A DNA stretch of 64,000 bases from Rhopalosiphum padi (GCF_020882245.1 NC_083598.1:82527714-82591713); one strand, 5' to 3'. Positions 25,374 through 37,264 are shown, counted from the stretch's first letter. Notes: generated by a model from the letters alone, not told the origin. A program made the numbers and translations.

Positions 25374-25527
25374 TCAATCAAGTTGGCTGACAACGAGGTC
25401 CGTGTCTCTGTGGTAGTAGTTCTGAACGTGAAGAGCATTGATGCGGGGACGCGGGAGGCCACCTGATTGGAATACGAATTCGCCTTCACTAAGCTCTTCG
25501 GACCTCGGACACAACTGAATGATCAAT
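25374..25527 (-). other. Candidate terminal exon behind a very long polypyrimidine tract
   Basis: On the minus strand, about 60 bases of almost pure pyrimidine (CTTTTTTTCTCC, CTTTTCCTCTCC, GTTTTTATTTTCTAG) run into an AG acceptor at 25,528-25,529, the strongest 3' splice-site context in the window. The segment then reads open for 51 codons (LIIQLCPRSEELSEGEFVF, then ALHVQNYYHRDTDLVVSQLD) to TGA. A second acceptor 13 bases on would open another frame of about 90 codons. The plus strand also has a strikingly coding-like frame here (DETSIKLADNEVRVSVVVVL, ending TGA near 25,465), so the coding strand is unresolved. No family is recognised. Confidence 0.25.
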
Positions 25528-25529
25528 CT

Positions 25530-25590
25530 AGAAAATAAAAACAGGAGAGGAAAAGGAGAAAAAAAGAAACCGAAAAAACCTCGGGCGGCG
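25530..25590 (-). promoter_or_regulatory. Polypyrimidine tract (minus strand) / purine tract (plus strand)
   Basis: On the plus strand this reads GAAAATAAAAACAGGAGAGG, AAAAGGAGAAAAAAAGAAAC and so on, nearly all purine. It is either the pyrimidine tract of the minus-strand acceptor or an independent homopurine element. Confidence 0.5.
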
Positions 25591-25602
25591 GACGGTGGTT
25601 TA

Positions 25603-25623
25603 ACGACGACGACGACGACGACG
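25603..25623. repeat. (ACG)7 microsatellite
   Basis: Seven ACG units in a CpG-rich island, followed by poly-T. Confidence 0.95.
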
Positions 25624-26888
25624 ATTTTTTTAAACCTTTTTTTTTTTTTACGTCATCCACATTAACAAATTATTGTTCTCTGTGGCATAACGATTCCACA
25701 GTCGGGTCGCCGGCGCTACGCGGGTAAGACACGTCCGATCGATTAATAATAATAATAATATAATATATCGCGTACGCCGCCGGTGCACTGTAGTATTCGC
25801 CCGTATAAAAGATGTCGAAAACGGAAAACGCGAGACATTATAATATTATCAACATATAGTCTATTCAACGAATTGATGGTATTCTTCAATCGCGTCGTAA
25901 ATCACAAACGTCGAGAACACATCGCTTATTCGTCCAACGACGTTAACCGCATAGGTGTACGTGTATGCTGTTCGCTTTTCAGTTTTTAACGTAGCAATCT
26001 GATTTCGAGGTCGCGACGTCGTATATCTGTCAACAAAATATTATAATTTGTTGAATAAACACACAGTAGTTATTGATTGGACGACTCGTATTGTGGTAGA
26101 TTTTAAGACTGCGAGTTAAATTTCCATTTGATTCCAAATCAATGTACACGCACACGGATGAATGAATGAATAATTGATTCGATGCACTGTATTTCAGAAA
26201 AAAAAACTATAGTCATTTAATTAATATTATATAATAATAATATGTACACATGTATACGTATATGTCGTTTATTCAACGAGTGTTCGGTTATAGTTTTATA
26301 CGTTTTAGTGTTCTACAAAATATTTCAATACGAATATTGCCATGTATACGTTATATTGTTCAATGTGGTACGTAAACCGTATCAGATATTTGCACAACTA
26401 TAATAGTTATCGTTGATAATTATAATAATATGATATACCGAAATGTCGAAATGATATACTTTTTGTGTGTATACGTCAATACTGTATATAATAGGTATTA
26501 AATTATTGATATACGTACGTTTCGTAAACTATTAATTGTTTTTATCAGTTTTCAAGAAGCAGTTGGTTATACTGCACATTCGACTAAACCATTGCGTGAC
26601 ATAACATTGACTAGTGACTACACCTTTAGATATTCGGTCGAGAAAAACAAATGTCAAGTATTTTTCGCCGTGCAAACACATTTATGTCGATAAATTCATT
26701 TTTATCATACGAAATATTATTCGTTTTTAATTTAACTACTGTAAAAATATAGTTTGTACCAGAAATAACGGTTTTTTGTTTTTTAATGATGAATGTTACC
26801 GCAACATTATCATCGTTTTTTTTGTAGCATAATCTTGATAATGTGGACCTCGCAAAGCTGTGGTTTCACTAAGATCGTGTCCCATGCT
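25624..26888. other. End of CpG island (to about 26,010), then AT-rich filler
   Basis: CpG-rich to about 26,010 with TAA repeats at 25,745. A 68-codon frame at 25,783-25,989 is K/R-rich and unrecognised. CGCTTTTCAG at 25,972-25,981 is acceptor-like but is followed by stops. Nothing else is seen. Confidence 0.45.
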
Positions 26889-27121
26889 GCAGGATATTTT
26901 TCAGAGTATTTCGATACATAAACATTAGAATTTGAACAAAGTAGTTTATGAGTTATAGGTATTTAAAGTTTTGGCGAGCGGAGTAGAGAGATATGGGGTT
27001 GCCCCACAAAATGTTGGTTTACTTCTCTGCATATACATAAACTTTAAATAATTATAACTCATAAACTACTTGTAAAAATTTTGATTTATAGGTATCGAAA
27101 TACTCCAAAAAAATATTCTGC
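26889..27121. mobile_element. Palindromic MITE / foldback element, 233 bp
   Basis: The left arm and the reverse complement of the right arm align over about 80 bases: GCAGGATATTTTTCAGAGTA versus GCAGAATATTTTTTTGGAGTA, then TTTCGATAC, then AGTAGTTTATGAGTTATA in both, then ATTTAAAGTTT in both. The centre holds GGGGTTGCCCC, so the whole unit can fold back. It has no ORF. This is the better preserved of the copies in the window. The internal part (GGCGAGCGGAGTAGAGAG) is GC-richer than the arms. Target duplications are not obvious. Confidence 0.8.
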
Positions 27122-29655
27122 TTCGAAATATTAAATTAAAAATGTATGTTATCTTTTAAAAAAGTAAATTATAGAACGATAAAATCTATTAAATAATGTT
27201 TCATTTTAAAACCTTTCTTTTTCAAAAACATTAATTTTTATTGAAATTAAATGTTGTACGATAAAAAAATCATTGAATATGTATTCACAATGTACATATT
27301 ATATAGTATTTATTTTAATGAATATATTTCGTAAAACACATACATAAATAATCGTCACGTGTATAAAAGAAGTTAAAAATATGGTCTATGCAGTCAATTA
27401 GTGTTAAATTAAATTCATACGTATAGATGGTTTTGTGGTGTGTGGTAGATTTGAACTAATATTCAAGCGATAATACATAATGTCATAAAAAAATAACGAG
27501 TTGAATTTTCTATATATATTTATACAAGAAATATTATATAAATATTATGATCATTAAACATAAATGGATAAGTAGTGATTTTTAATAATCTATAAAACTA
27601 TTTTTTTTCAAACACACGCGTTTTTAATCTGTCTTTACCATATAAATAACAAATATTGTTAGTACCTAAATATTATGTTATTATAATTTCTGATTGAAAT
27701 CGCAGTTAATATGTGAACAAAGTAAAACATTAAGAATTTTGAATTTAAAAACGCAATTATTTTTATTATATATTAAAATAATGTTGTATGATTTAATTTT
27801 GTGGATAACTACGAGCAGAGTGATTCAAATTTGGCTCATTATAAATTAGAATCCAACGATAAATCGTTTATTTATTCAAGATAAAATTCTTAGCAGAGCT
27901 GAAATATAACCACCTCACTTAACTCAGTAAATTCTTCTACACTAATGAGCGGCAATTTTTCCATATGACTAGAAAAACTATTGAGATAATATAACCTCTT
28001 CAAAGTACCGAGTATTAACTAGATTCAACTTTGAGTTGATGAATAGGACTCCTTGAAACTTTTTTATGCATTCGTTTTGACCCAAACATGCGTTTGTGGA
28101 TAATAATAATAAAATAAATTGATAATCAATAAGTTTAATACTTTGTAGCTGTTATCGGTCTAAAATATCATTACGTAGGATAATGATAAGGACAACATAA
28201 AAATGTACCAACATTTGATTGTGTGATTTAGTATTAACTTAAAAAAATTCGTGTAGTAGACAAATCAAAATTTAACAATCTTCAAGTTTTAGTAAATATA
28301 ATAAGAATTAAGAAGTACTACATTATGTTTAAATTAAATTTAAGCTATCATCATTGGTTTCCTACTACATTATGATTGTTTGTGTTGCAGTGTTATACTT
28401 TCACAAGCTTGACACGTAAAATGCATACGCATTTGAACTTAAAATTTTAATAATATTTAGTGATAATAATGTTCACCAAACAAAAACATGAAATATTTTA
28501 AGTTATAGGTATTTAAATTAAAAAACTATATATCCATAATCTTCGAGTAAGGCTATTCAAAATTGAACTAAATCCTATAGTAATTTGCATTAAACTAATC
28601 TTGTAAAATTTATTCAATATACTAGCTAAAGTCAGCATGAATAAATTATTCTACTAAAACAAATTTTGGACGAAAATAAAGTCCATTGTTCAAAACCTAT
28701 TTTACACTTATAGTTAAATTAAAAAAAAAAAAATGTATTTTTGAAAGAAAAAATTAATAATTGGAGTATACTGTTATTATTATATTATAATACTTCGAAT
28801 ATTTGAATAATACTGTACAAACAAATTAATATGAAAATTCTAAAATTAAGCAATACATTCACGTGTTTGCATTTGCATAATATATAAAATGTATTTCTAT
28901 TTTGAAATAAGTAAATATTTTTTTAAAGTATTTTTTATGGTTATATTTTATAATGATAAGAATGTAAAAAAAAAGTTATCTAAAAAATATTTTATTAAAA
29001 AAAAAAATTCAGTCGATAAAATGCTTCATATTAAATTACATTTTATATTTTTATTGTAGTTTTAAAATAAATTAAAAATACTATAACTATTTTTTATATT
29101 CGCTTGTAGAACACACAAATAAGTGTTTACAAAACACTTCATGCATTAACTTCATAAAAATATCACTTAATTTTACACACTTTTAATTATTTTGAAAAGC
29201 TTGTATAATCATTATTAAAATAAAATTTAAATTAAACATAATAAAAGTGAACCGTGAATTTGTTTTGGTCCAACACAAATAAATATAATTTACAACTTAT
29301 ATGGTTTCGGAGTAAAACGAAAATAATGATTTATCCAAATCTAGTAAAATGTTTATGATTTATTTATAATGTACCTACGTTAAAAAAAATAATTTTCCGT
29401 TTCTTTATAGCATTTACGATAATTCAGTAACCTACCTTCAGGTGTGCGAGATTTAACGTAGATATTATTTCATAAATCATATTATATATGAGATTGGATT
29501 TGATTAAAAAGTAGATTATAATTGTTTTATGCAAAACTAAATAAATATTATCCACACCGACCAATTTAAGTTGTCAGTCCTAACTCTATGCTGAATCCTT
29601 AGTCTGAATAATGTAATAAAAGTAATTTGTATTTGTCGCATTTTTTTCCCCGTAG
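27122..29655. other. Non-coding AT-rich stretch
   Basis: At 28,494-28,565, AAGTTATAGGTATTTAAA followed by CTTCGAGTAAGGCTATTC resembles an internally deleted piece of the palindromic MITE. GTTTGTGTTGCAG at 28,389 is acceptor-like. A perfect CTAAC branch-site word occurs at about 29,580. Otherwise filler. Confidence 0.45.
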
Positions 29656-29685
29656 GAACGCAAACCTGTGAGTGATTTTTATCAG
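29656..29685 (+). other. Candidate 30-nt in-frame microexon
   Basis: The acceptor TTTTTTTCCCCGTAG is followed by 30 bases and the donor CAG|GTATAT. The 30 bases are open in the first frame, encoding ERKPVSDFYQ, and preserve phase, which is typical of regulated microexons inside long introns. An alternative donor (CCT|GTGAGT) inside would make a 12-nt exon. No flanking exons are recognised, so this rests on splice signals alone. Confidence 0.25.
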
Positions 29686-31807
29686 GTATATCTTATTTGG
29701 GAACCTACGTTCGTTCAGATTGCATCGGGTAGGTAAACAATTTTAATCTTGATAAACTTTCCCGAGGAAATAATACTCGTGTTTTAAAATTACTCAAGAT
29801 AAAAGAAAATAAATGATAAAATAATTTAAAATTAAAAATCATGTAAAAAAAATAAATCGATAACTATTATATTATACATATTACTTAAAATTAGTATATA
29901 ATTAATTTATAATATTTATATTTGACCAGTAATATCGATTTTGATAATTCTTTAACTATTCAATATTATATAGCTCCATTTTAATAATTGAAATTGATTT
30001 TATGTAGAAAATCGTAATAAGTGTGTTTAGAACATTTTGTTGTTGATTTTATGTGTACATAGTACCTACATAATTTATAGAAACAAACTCAATTTATAGT
30101 GCTTTATTAATAGTACGGTAACGGTAAGTCGCCTTCTCAAGGTAAGAATATATTGTTTATTTTTCGAAAAGGAAGTAGCGGCTTGTAAATTTCTAGTACG
30201 CTAATCAATCTTAATTGGGCCGTTAGTCCATTAATACCTAAATGCTGCTTATTTTAATAAAACAGACCTAAGTAATTAATGACATGGATGATGGATCTAA
30301 TCCTTATACGAAATAAAATAAAGTATTAAATCACAAAAATCACATTGTACGCGTAGTTGAAGTAGATAAAAACATCGTGATGTTATTATATTATTATTAT
30401 CGTTATGTATCGCGGTAAATGATTAATTTGTGTCGATAATGAAAACTAATAATGAGTATGGCATCCGCGGCACAATACCCATCAGCACTGCATTGTGCTA
30501 AATAAAAAGAAGAATTATTATCGGTTAAACGAACAGTTCATAATATTAAAGGATAACCATTAGGTACTAGTACGTCATAAGATCATATTTTAATATTGCC
30601 AAAAATTCAAATATTCAACAGGTAACAACGTCGCGTTCCAACTCACGGTTAGGTGTTTATTATTATGCAGTTCTCTACGGTTAGCGAACTGTTTAAAAGT
30701 CACATTTAAGATTTATCCATATCATCATGACGTAGTATTAACCATTTCACTCTTATTTTACTTATACGGGTATGTACCTAATTGGTAACACCGTTCATTT
30801 TATTATAATTTAATATACGGAATTCGATAAAATAAGGACCTTCGTTATTAATACTATGATTTTATTGATATTATTATATTAATATTAAATTGCAGTATAG
30901 TAAACATTATTATATAATACGATATTTTATCTATTTGACTAACATTGTGTTTAATTTGTATTCGGTTTTCGTCAAATATTGAATATATTTATCACGACTA
31001 AAACTGATTACATATGCATAAAATATGATGCATATATTATTAAAAGGGATTAAATTAAATTATTTTTAACATTAATTAATTTAATAGTATTATCATGAAT
31101 AGGTACCTGCTAAATACGTACTATGTCGATAAAGATAAAAATAAAATTCTTGTACAAATATAATTAATTTCTGGATTATTATACTGTTTTCTTTTTTCAA
31201 CATATTTCATGTCTCTAATGTTATAATAATATTCGTACCTTTTGATTTTACTAAAAACAATTTTAAAAATTCCCTCAAAAGAATAATACATTTATTTCTT
31301 TTTAATTAAAGTAGCTTATTAATTAAAAGCGTTTGATGAACTGTCAAAAATGCTGATGCATATATTTTATGAAATAAAACGAATGATTATAATAACGTTT
31401 AAAAAAAAGACTATAATTATTATATTGTTGTATATTAACGTTAATACAATGAAAATAGCTTTTAAATGTATTAATAATATTTTCTTCGATACATCACGAT
31501 ATAAGTAAAATAATAATAACAATTAAAATTATTTCTTTATACTTGCATTGATATTTATAACATACGTATGAAATATGTTTTTAGGATGGATTGAACTTTT
31601 TTTTTGTCATCAATTTTGTGTTAGATCACGCCCACTGTTATTATTATTTTTTAATCGGAATTTTCATAGGGTTACCCCTAGCAACCCATGTTTAATAATA
31701 TACTTACCTTAACATAATAACCTCGCCGATACATTTTTTAATTTTAATTTTAAAAACATATATTACTACATATGATTCAATGTTTTTATGTGCAACGGAG
31801 AAAATAT
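29686..31807. other. Non-coding AT-rich stretch
   Basis: Two donor-like words (GGTAAGTCG and AGGTAAGAA) lie 19 bases apart at about 30,123-30,145 with no acceptor-bounded exon. Near 31,668 GGGTTACCCCTAGCAACCC stands out as GC-rich and partly self-complementary, perhaps part of a dispersed repeat. Otherwise filler. Confidence 0.45.
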
Positions 31808-31894
31808 CAAGTAGCACGTTATTATTTTTAAATATCTTAAAATGTAAATAATATTATTAAAATATTACTCATAAACTACTATGATAAATATGAA
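31808..31894. mobile_element. Possible decayed fragment of the palindromic MITE family
   Basis: CAAGTAGCACGTTATTATTTTT on the left and ATTACTCATAAACTACTATG on the right are imperfect inverted partners, and both echo the arm of the 26.9 kb element. The similarity is short and AT-rich, so confidence is low. Confidence 0.25.
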
Positions 31895-32039
31895 CGGTTG
31901 TGTATATGTGTGTATATATATATATTTATATAATCTAATCAATCTATAGGCGTCGCACAACAATACGATGGCTTTTAAATTTATTTATGGATTTGTACAC
32001 CGGTGCGTCAAAAACAACGAAAATAAATCTGTTCACAAT

Positions 32040-32580
32040 AATTTTACTCCCAGTAAATTTAAACACTGAACATTAGCACAGTCGGAAAAAACCTAACTTT
32101 CTACAAATGTCTGATAAGAACCAAACATATCCACATAACAAAATTTAAATTTACAACGACTTTACTTACCAACACCATCTTAGGAGAGTTATCTGAGATC
32201 CCTCTTTAAAACAAAATATACATCTTTTCAAGCCCATATATTATATGGTACTCAATTCTGAGGAATAGCCGAATAAATAAACTAAAAATAAAACAACAAA
32301 CGAAAAAATTTAAAATTTAAGTATTCCAATCAAAAACTCTCAGGCTCATAAGCACAATTCTAATTTTTCTCTATAAATCTTAAATCAAACTCTTCACGCA
32401 AATGCCCATTATTATAACTGACATTATACTGAAATACTACTTTAAATTGAAAAATCGGCTTCAAAATCATAATAATCCCCATTTTACAATACTAGTACCT
32501 ATATCCTGTATTCCATGTATTCTATACCTGGAAATCCTGCAAGATATCGACGAAAATAGTTCCGAGACCTTATAAATTAA
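32040..32580 (+). mobile_element. Decayed Jockey-type LINE, C-terminal part of ORF2 (reverse transcriptase tail)
   Basis: Reading across frames recovers, in the correct order, the tail typical of Jockey-clade ORF2 proteins: YGTQF(stop)GIA at 32,244 (family YG.QLWG.A), FQSKTLRLI at 32,324, KLKNRLQNHNNP at about 32,444-32,476 (family RL..HPNPLA), and PGNPARYRRK(stop)FRDLIN ending in TAA at 32,578-32,580. At least two frameshifts and many stops separate these pieces, so the copy is dead. The C-rich, G-poor plus strand also contrasts with the flanks. The upstream limit is uncertain. The rest of the reverse transcriptase, the endonuclease and ORF1 are absent, which fits the usual 5' truncation. 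The A18 run at 32,899-32,916 could be its poly(A) tail, giving a 3' UTR of about 320 bases. Confidence 0.65.
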
Positions 32581-32898
32581 ATCGCATCGAACGCAATACC
32601 TAAATAACCTATACAATTACGCCGAGTGTCATCACTGTGTGGTTTTACGCACACTCTAACAAAACATTGTGTATTGATAAAACATCAATTGTGCTTATTA
32701 CACCACATATTATGTATAAAACTAATATTGTTTTTTACCATTATTTTAAATCATGATAATTATTATCGTTAAAATGCCGTATCGTACGAGCATTCAATTA
32801 TTATTATGTAGTCATGTAATACGCGCATTCGGTCGGCCCCCACATGGCAGGACCGCTTGTGATTTAATCTATTGCACGGGTTTAATTAAAACGTAGAT
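32581..32898 (+). other. Possible 3' UTR of the LINE remnant
   Basis: No frame is seen. It lies between the ORF2 stop and an 18-base A run. Whether it belongs to the element or to the host flank cannot be told from one copy. Confidence 0.35.
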
Positions 32899-32916
32899 AA
32901 AAAAAAAAAAAAAAAA
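32899..32916. repeat. A18 homopolymer, possible LINE poly(A) tail
   Basis: Eighteen As followed by TCAT and a short ATGAACGAATGAATGAATG repeat. Non-LTR elements of the Jockey clade end in A-rich tails, so the position and strand fit the ORF2 remnant upstream. Confidence 0.5.
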
Positions 32917-32941
32917 TCATAAATAATGAACGAATGAATGA

Positions 32942-33178
32942 ATGAAAATAATAAACTCATCATCCATACTCACCGGTATTGTGTCGACGGCGCGAAAAAC
33001 GGACGTACGCGTCTGCTGCGGTCACTTCAACCTTTTATTCGGTGCTCGTACACAACCGGACTTCACTTTCACACCACAACGGGCGATCGACGGACAAAAC
33101 ATCTCAAACGTTGTACATTATATAATATATTATATATGTGATAGAAATTGTGTACACACACACTCATATATATTATAA
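32942..33178 (+). CDS. Weak candidate ORF in CpG-rich island, 78 codons
   Basis: An ATG frame with coding-like codons in its middle part (ACC GGT ATT GTG TCG ACG GCG): LTGIVSTARKTDVRVCC, then GHFNLLFGARTQPDFTF, then PQRAIDGQNISNVV. Another frame on the same strand is also open over the same island, which weakens the case. No domain is recognised. Confidence 0.15.
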   Translation: MKIINSSSILTGIVSTARKTDVRVCCGHFNLLFGARTQPDFTFTPQRAIDGQNISNVVHYIIYYICDRNCVHTHSYIL

Positions 33179-33179
33179 A

Positions 33180-33500
33180 TAACAGCACGTCCTTTCGCCG
33201 AGCGCGTTAAGTATAAATCCTTCGTTTCACGCGTCTAGACGTTTCTACCACTATACCATCTGACCTTCCTTTTCGAAGCGGAAAACCACCCTATCCGTAT
33301 GCCGTACGCGTGTGTATATAATACGCAAATATATGCTAGTGGTATACCTACCACAAATATACCGCGCCGCTTGACCATCGACCCGGGTCCCGGTAATAAC
33401 CAGCTGCTGCGGCAAAGCTTCACGTGCTGCACCGGATGCCTCGTTTCAACTTCCGAGTAACACCTACCCGTGTCGTTTTGTAACACATTATTACATTAAT
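33180..33500. promoter_or_regulatory. CpG-rich island with E-boxes
   Basis: Dense CpG. Two bHLH-type E-boxes, CAGCTG and CACGTG, lie about 20 bases apart around 33,400-33,425 next to GACCCGGGTCCC, and a TATAAAT word lies near 33,210. It looks like an enhancer or promoter rather than an exon. The minus-strand frame through it matches nothing known. Confidence 0.3.
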
Positions 33501-34560
33501 AAAATTGAAAATGAAAAATTCAAAAAAACTTTATTAATCTCACTGCTCCGACTACATGTAAATCGTTGGACGTGCTGAATCAGCGTAGTTCAGTGAAAAT
33601 AAAAAACTACATTTATAGTCAAAAACTAATTTCCATCGACCTTTCCACTAATCACATGTCCCGTGTGGTGCTCTATAGTCGCGTATCATCGATGTTTCAT
33701 CCCATCGCCGTTCACGGGATACATTTGTTTCCTGTGCTAAAAAAACCACTAGAATATGTATGGAACTATATTTATTTTATTTGTAATTTGTATGAACTAA
33801 TACGTTTTTTGTTTATAATATTTTTAGCAGAATTTAATAGGGTCAACTATCATATTTGGTGTATATTTTGAAATGTCATATTTTTAATATTTGTAATCTC
33901 ATTTTTAATTGTATATACATAAATAAATTGTTTCCACTTACATAATAAATGTAAAATCCACTCCGTTGTACAATAGGTTTCAAGAGTGTATCTCATCTCG
34001 TCATTGAATAGGTCATTGTAATGTTTATGTTAAATTTGAAACATATCGTTGAATATAATAAAAACGAATGTGGTCTGACGATTTAACTATTTGCCAACCA
34101 AGGTCATCAAACATTTAATTTAATAATAATATTAACATGTTATGAAATGTGTTTTTCTTTTGGTAATTTTAAAATTAAAAATTAATTAAACATTTAGACT
34201 TGTTCGTAAAATTATTTAATTGTGTTCGATTATTTGCTACCGGATACTTATACGTTACAGGAAGTTGAAAATCAGTGCACTTTTTTTAAAAACAAAATTG
34301 TCTCCAAATATGAAAAAAAAAAAAATAAAAATAAAACGGAAAATAACTGTAAAATCTATAAATGTTTTGTTCGGCTGAGAATCTAAAATTAAACACTTAA
34401 CAATAAATGCTTATATCATCAATTGTAAAAGAAAAAACTTCACTCTAATAGTGTAATGTAAAAATATTATCCCAAAAACCTCGACACATCGACACGATAT
34501 TATTCAATTATACCCTATAGGAACCTTAAAGAGAATTATTATTATAATATGTTGTCCAAC
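33501..34560. other. Non-coding stretch
   Basis: A plus-strand frame of about 100 codons at 33,566-33,871 has AT-driven composition (Y, I, F, L, N) in its second half and no splice context. I leave it unassigned. Poly-A near 34,313. Nothing else is seen. Confidence 0.45.
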
Positions 34561-34947
34561 ACTAATACGACGTGGGTGGATTGATATGGAAATTCATGAA
34601 CTCGCGAACATCGCGATTCATTTGCTCGCGCGTCAAACTTAGACGCGCCAACCGATCGACCCTGGACGACGATAGACACGCTAAAACAATAATAATATTG
34701 CCTCGGTTTAATTCGCGATAACCATCCGCCCTCTAAACACTGCCATTTGTAATAATAATATGATAAATCATCGTCTGCCCGAGCGAAATGATTAATCTCG
34801 CGTTGCCGCGTAGGTGTTTGGCGATGATTTTTTCCTTAAACGCGGGACTCCAGTGTCAACATTGGATTTATACCTGTGACAATGGCGCGTGACGCGTTCA
34901 CGCCACCGGTCCGATACCCATTCCATTTATGCATATTACAATAATGA
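34561..34947. other. CpG-rich island
   Basis: Dense in CG words (CTCGCGCGTCAAACTTAGAC, then GCGTGACGCGTTCACGCCAC). Several frames are open for short distances only. It is a candidate conserved non-coding or promoter element. Confidence 0.4.
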
Positions 34948-34977
34948 TAATAATAATAATAATAATAATATAATAAT
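34948..34977. repeat. (TAA)n microsatellite
   Basis: About ten TAA units with one slip, separating the CpG-rich island from the long open frame downstream. Confidence 0.9.
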
Positions 34978-34999
34978 CGTATAGTTTATAACGCGGGTA

Positions 35000-35359
35000 A
35001 TGCCCATCCAGCATGTTTTTTACACACACACGCTCACGCCAAACGTAATAAATAGTTTTTTACTGCTTCGCGGTCGTCACAGACCATTAATCTATGGGAT
35101 TAATCGTTTTTTAATTTCCGGTAACCAATTGAAAAGAATTTTCCAGCACGCCCTCGTCGTATTGATCCGTTCTGTCGGTTTTCGAAATGTGTGTCGCCGT
35201 CAGCCGATGGCCGGTCGGATACCGTTTTTTGTCAAATATACACTGTACTCAAAAAAATCATATTATATTGTACATGTTCATAAAATGGTAACGCACGTAT
35301 ATAATCTTTTCAAGTATTGTAATTCAAGGCTGATTGGCGTTGATGAGTTAAAAAAATAA
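35000..35359 (+). CDS. Long ATG frame, 119 codons, unknown
   Basis: One of the longest ATG frames in the window. It starts GGGTAATGCCC (G at -3), ends TAA, and has an AATAAA about 105 bases after the stop. The middle is basic and hydrophobic (LLLRGRHRPLIYGINRFLIS, then RSVGFRNVCRRQPMAGRIPF). The C-terminal third is AT-driven. No domain, no splice sites and no TATA at a proper distance are seen. A few frames of this length are expected by chance in 64 kb, so it is recorded mainly for comparison with other genomes. Confidence 0.2.
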   Translation: MPIQHVFYTHTLTPNVINSFLLLRGRHRPLIYGINRFLISGNQLKRIFQHALVVLIRSVGFRNVCRRQPMAGRIPFFVKYTLYSKKSYYIVHVHKMVTHVYNLFKYCNSRLIGVDELKK

Positions 35360-36935
35360 TTAAAAAAATTAATTTCCTTTTAACTAAATTACACAACGTC
35401 AATTTTTTTTCCATTAACTTCTAACAACGTGTAAAAATTTGACTTTTAATATTATGCGATTACTAATAAATTAATTAGTTCTATAGATTCGCCGGCTACT
35501 TTTTTTCTAATTTATACATTACATAAATTTAAAATTTATTTTATCTCGTGAAATTTATCGTTTTGATAAAAAAAAAAAATATATATAATAATAATAATCT
35601 GAAGTACCTATCTATTATTTAGAATGTTATATTGTACGTATTATAAAATTTTATACTAATTTATACTGATAAGTATTATTTCAGGATTTCAATAATATAT
35701 TCATAAATATAATACATGGATATATAAATACATATAAATTGATACAAATTATCCGTGAATAATACATTATCGACCAAAATTCAAATCGCTTAGTATCAAT
35801 GCTTGAAAATAACTCATATCAACGTTTAAAGATGCATTACCACCGAAATGACTTAAAAAAAAAGCCTTTTAGTTGTCTTAATTATTATATATAGTTTTCA
35901 CACATTTTAATTTTTCTGTTAATATTGCTCTTATATTTATACTGTGGTTATGTATTTTTTTTTGTGTGTACATACATACTTTTATTAAATTTAATATAGA
36001 ATATGCGTTGTAAATATTAAGTTACGATGTAACTGATTTCTAATTAACTTATGTATGTTTGTTTTTTTTTCAATCAAGCAGATAATCACTTCACTGTAAA
36101 GTAGATTTTGAGTAAACCTCGTCACTTCGAGTAGATTACTGTAATGGATATGATTGAATTTAATGACAAATCATTATGTACAATGAAAAATAATTCTTGG
36201 TGAATACAATTTGTTTGTACTAAGTCTACTAAACAACTGATTAAATAATAAAATTGAAATGTTAACAAATGTTTGTCAGTATTTCAAAATTTACTGAGAA
36301 ATGTTTACTTTTGACAAGTAAAAACTATACCAAATGTTTCTACTAGAAATCTTCATAAATTAATGATCGGAAAAATATATTTTTAATAGGAATAGCGTGT
36401 CGTCGCCCGTCGGACACAGGAATAAAAAATAACATTTAACAACTAAAATAAAAACACGTATCATCGTGATAAATAAGTTTTTACTTAAAACTTAACTCGT
36501 ATTTGTTCGTATTAAACCAGTACAATAAATTATTAGTTAACTTGTCCAGCATAGCAGAACACACGCACGTTATGTACGCAACATATCTTCACTTAATAAC
36601 TTTAGATTATATAATACTATGGCATGTAATAGGCATTATGGTAGTTTATAATTGTACATAATACTATGGTATAGTATATATCGTACTACACCGAGCCTGT
36701 AATTAGTATAGGTAAGCGGACAGATATCGATACCGATCGGCTACGGTAATAATGTAAACGCGTTAAGCCACTAGCGTAGGTACGGCACACTACACGACGA
36801 GGGACTTACGCCGTCCAGTAGTTATGACGATGTATATATATACGTACAATAATATGATATGATATTATATTGTCGGTACGGTTTAGAGCTTATCTGTGGT
36901 AATAATTGCGTCTAAACGAATATAATATCGCGATG
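35360..36935. other. Non-coding stretch
   Basis: AT-rich filler. A poly-T plus CAATCAAGCAG acceptor-like site at 36,061-36,082 is followed by stops in all frames. A CpG-richer patch at 36,690-36,830 shows no frame. Confidence 0.5.
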
Positions 36936-36962
36936 TAATAATAATAATAATAATAATAATAA
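36936..36962. repeat. (TAA)9 microsatellite
   Basis: Nine TAA units followed by AACAACAA. Confidence 0.95.
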
Positions 36963-37264
36963 CAACAATATTATAAGTATATTATGATAACTCACCGACA
37001 CCGAATATAATGGCCGGTATGTGTTGCGACCGGCTTTTAGTAGACACATATTAACGTTAATATTATACGCGGCTGGTGCACCATATTCGCTTAATATATG
37101 GCACAGGTGTAACGAATTAAAGCCACATAATAATAATATACATATATATATATGCACGTAAAACCTTATAATATCGTTCCTATATAATATATAATAGTAA
37201 ATAATATCTTGCGTGATGACGTTTTTTTTTTTTTCAAAAACTATTATTCGACTGTATTTTGTTG

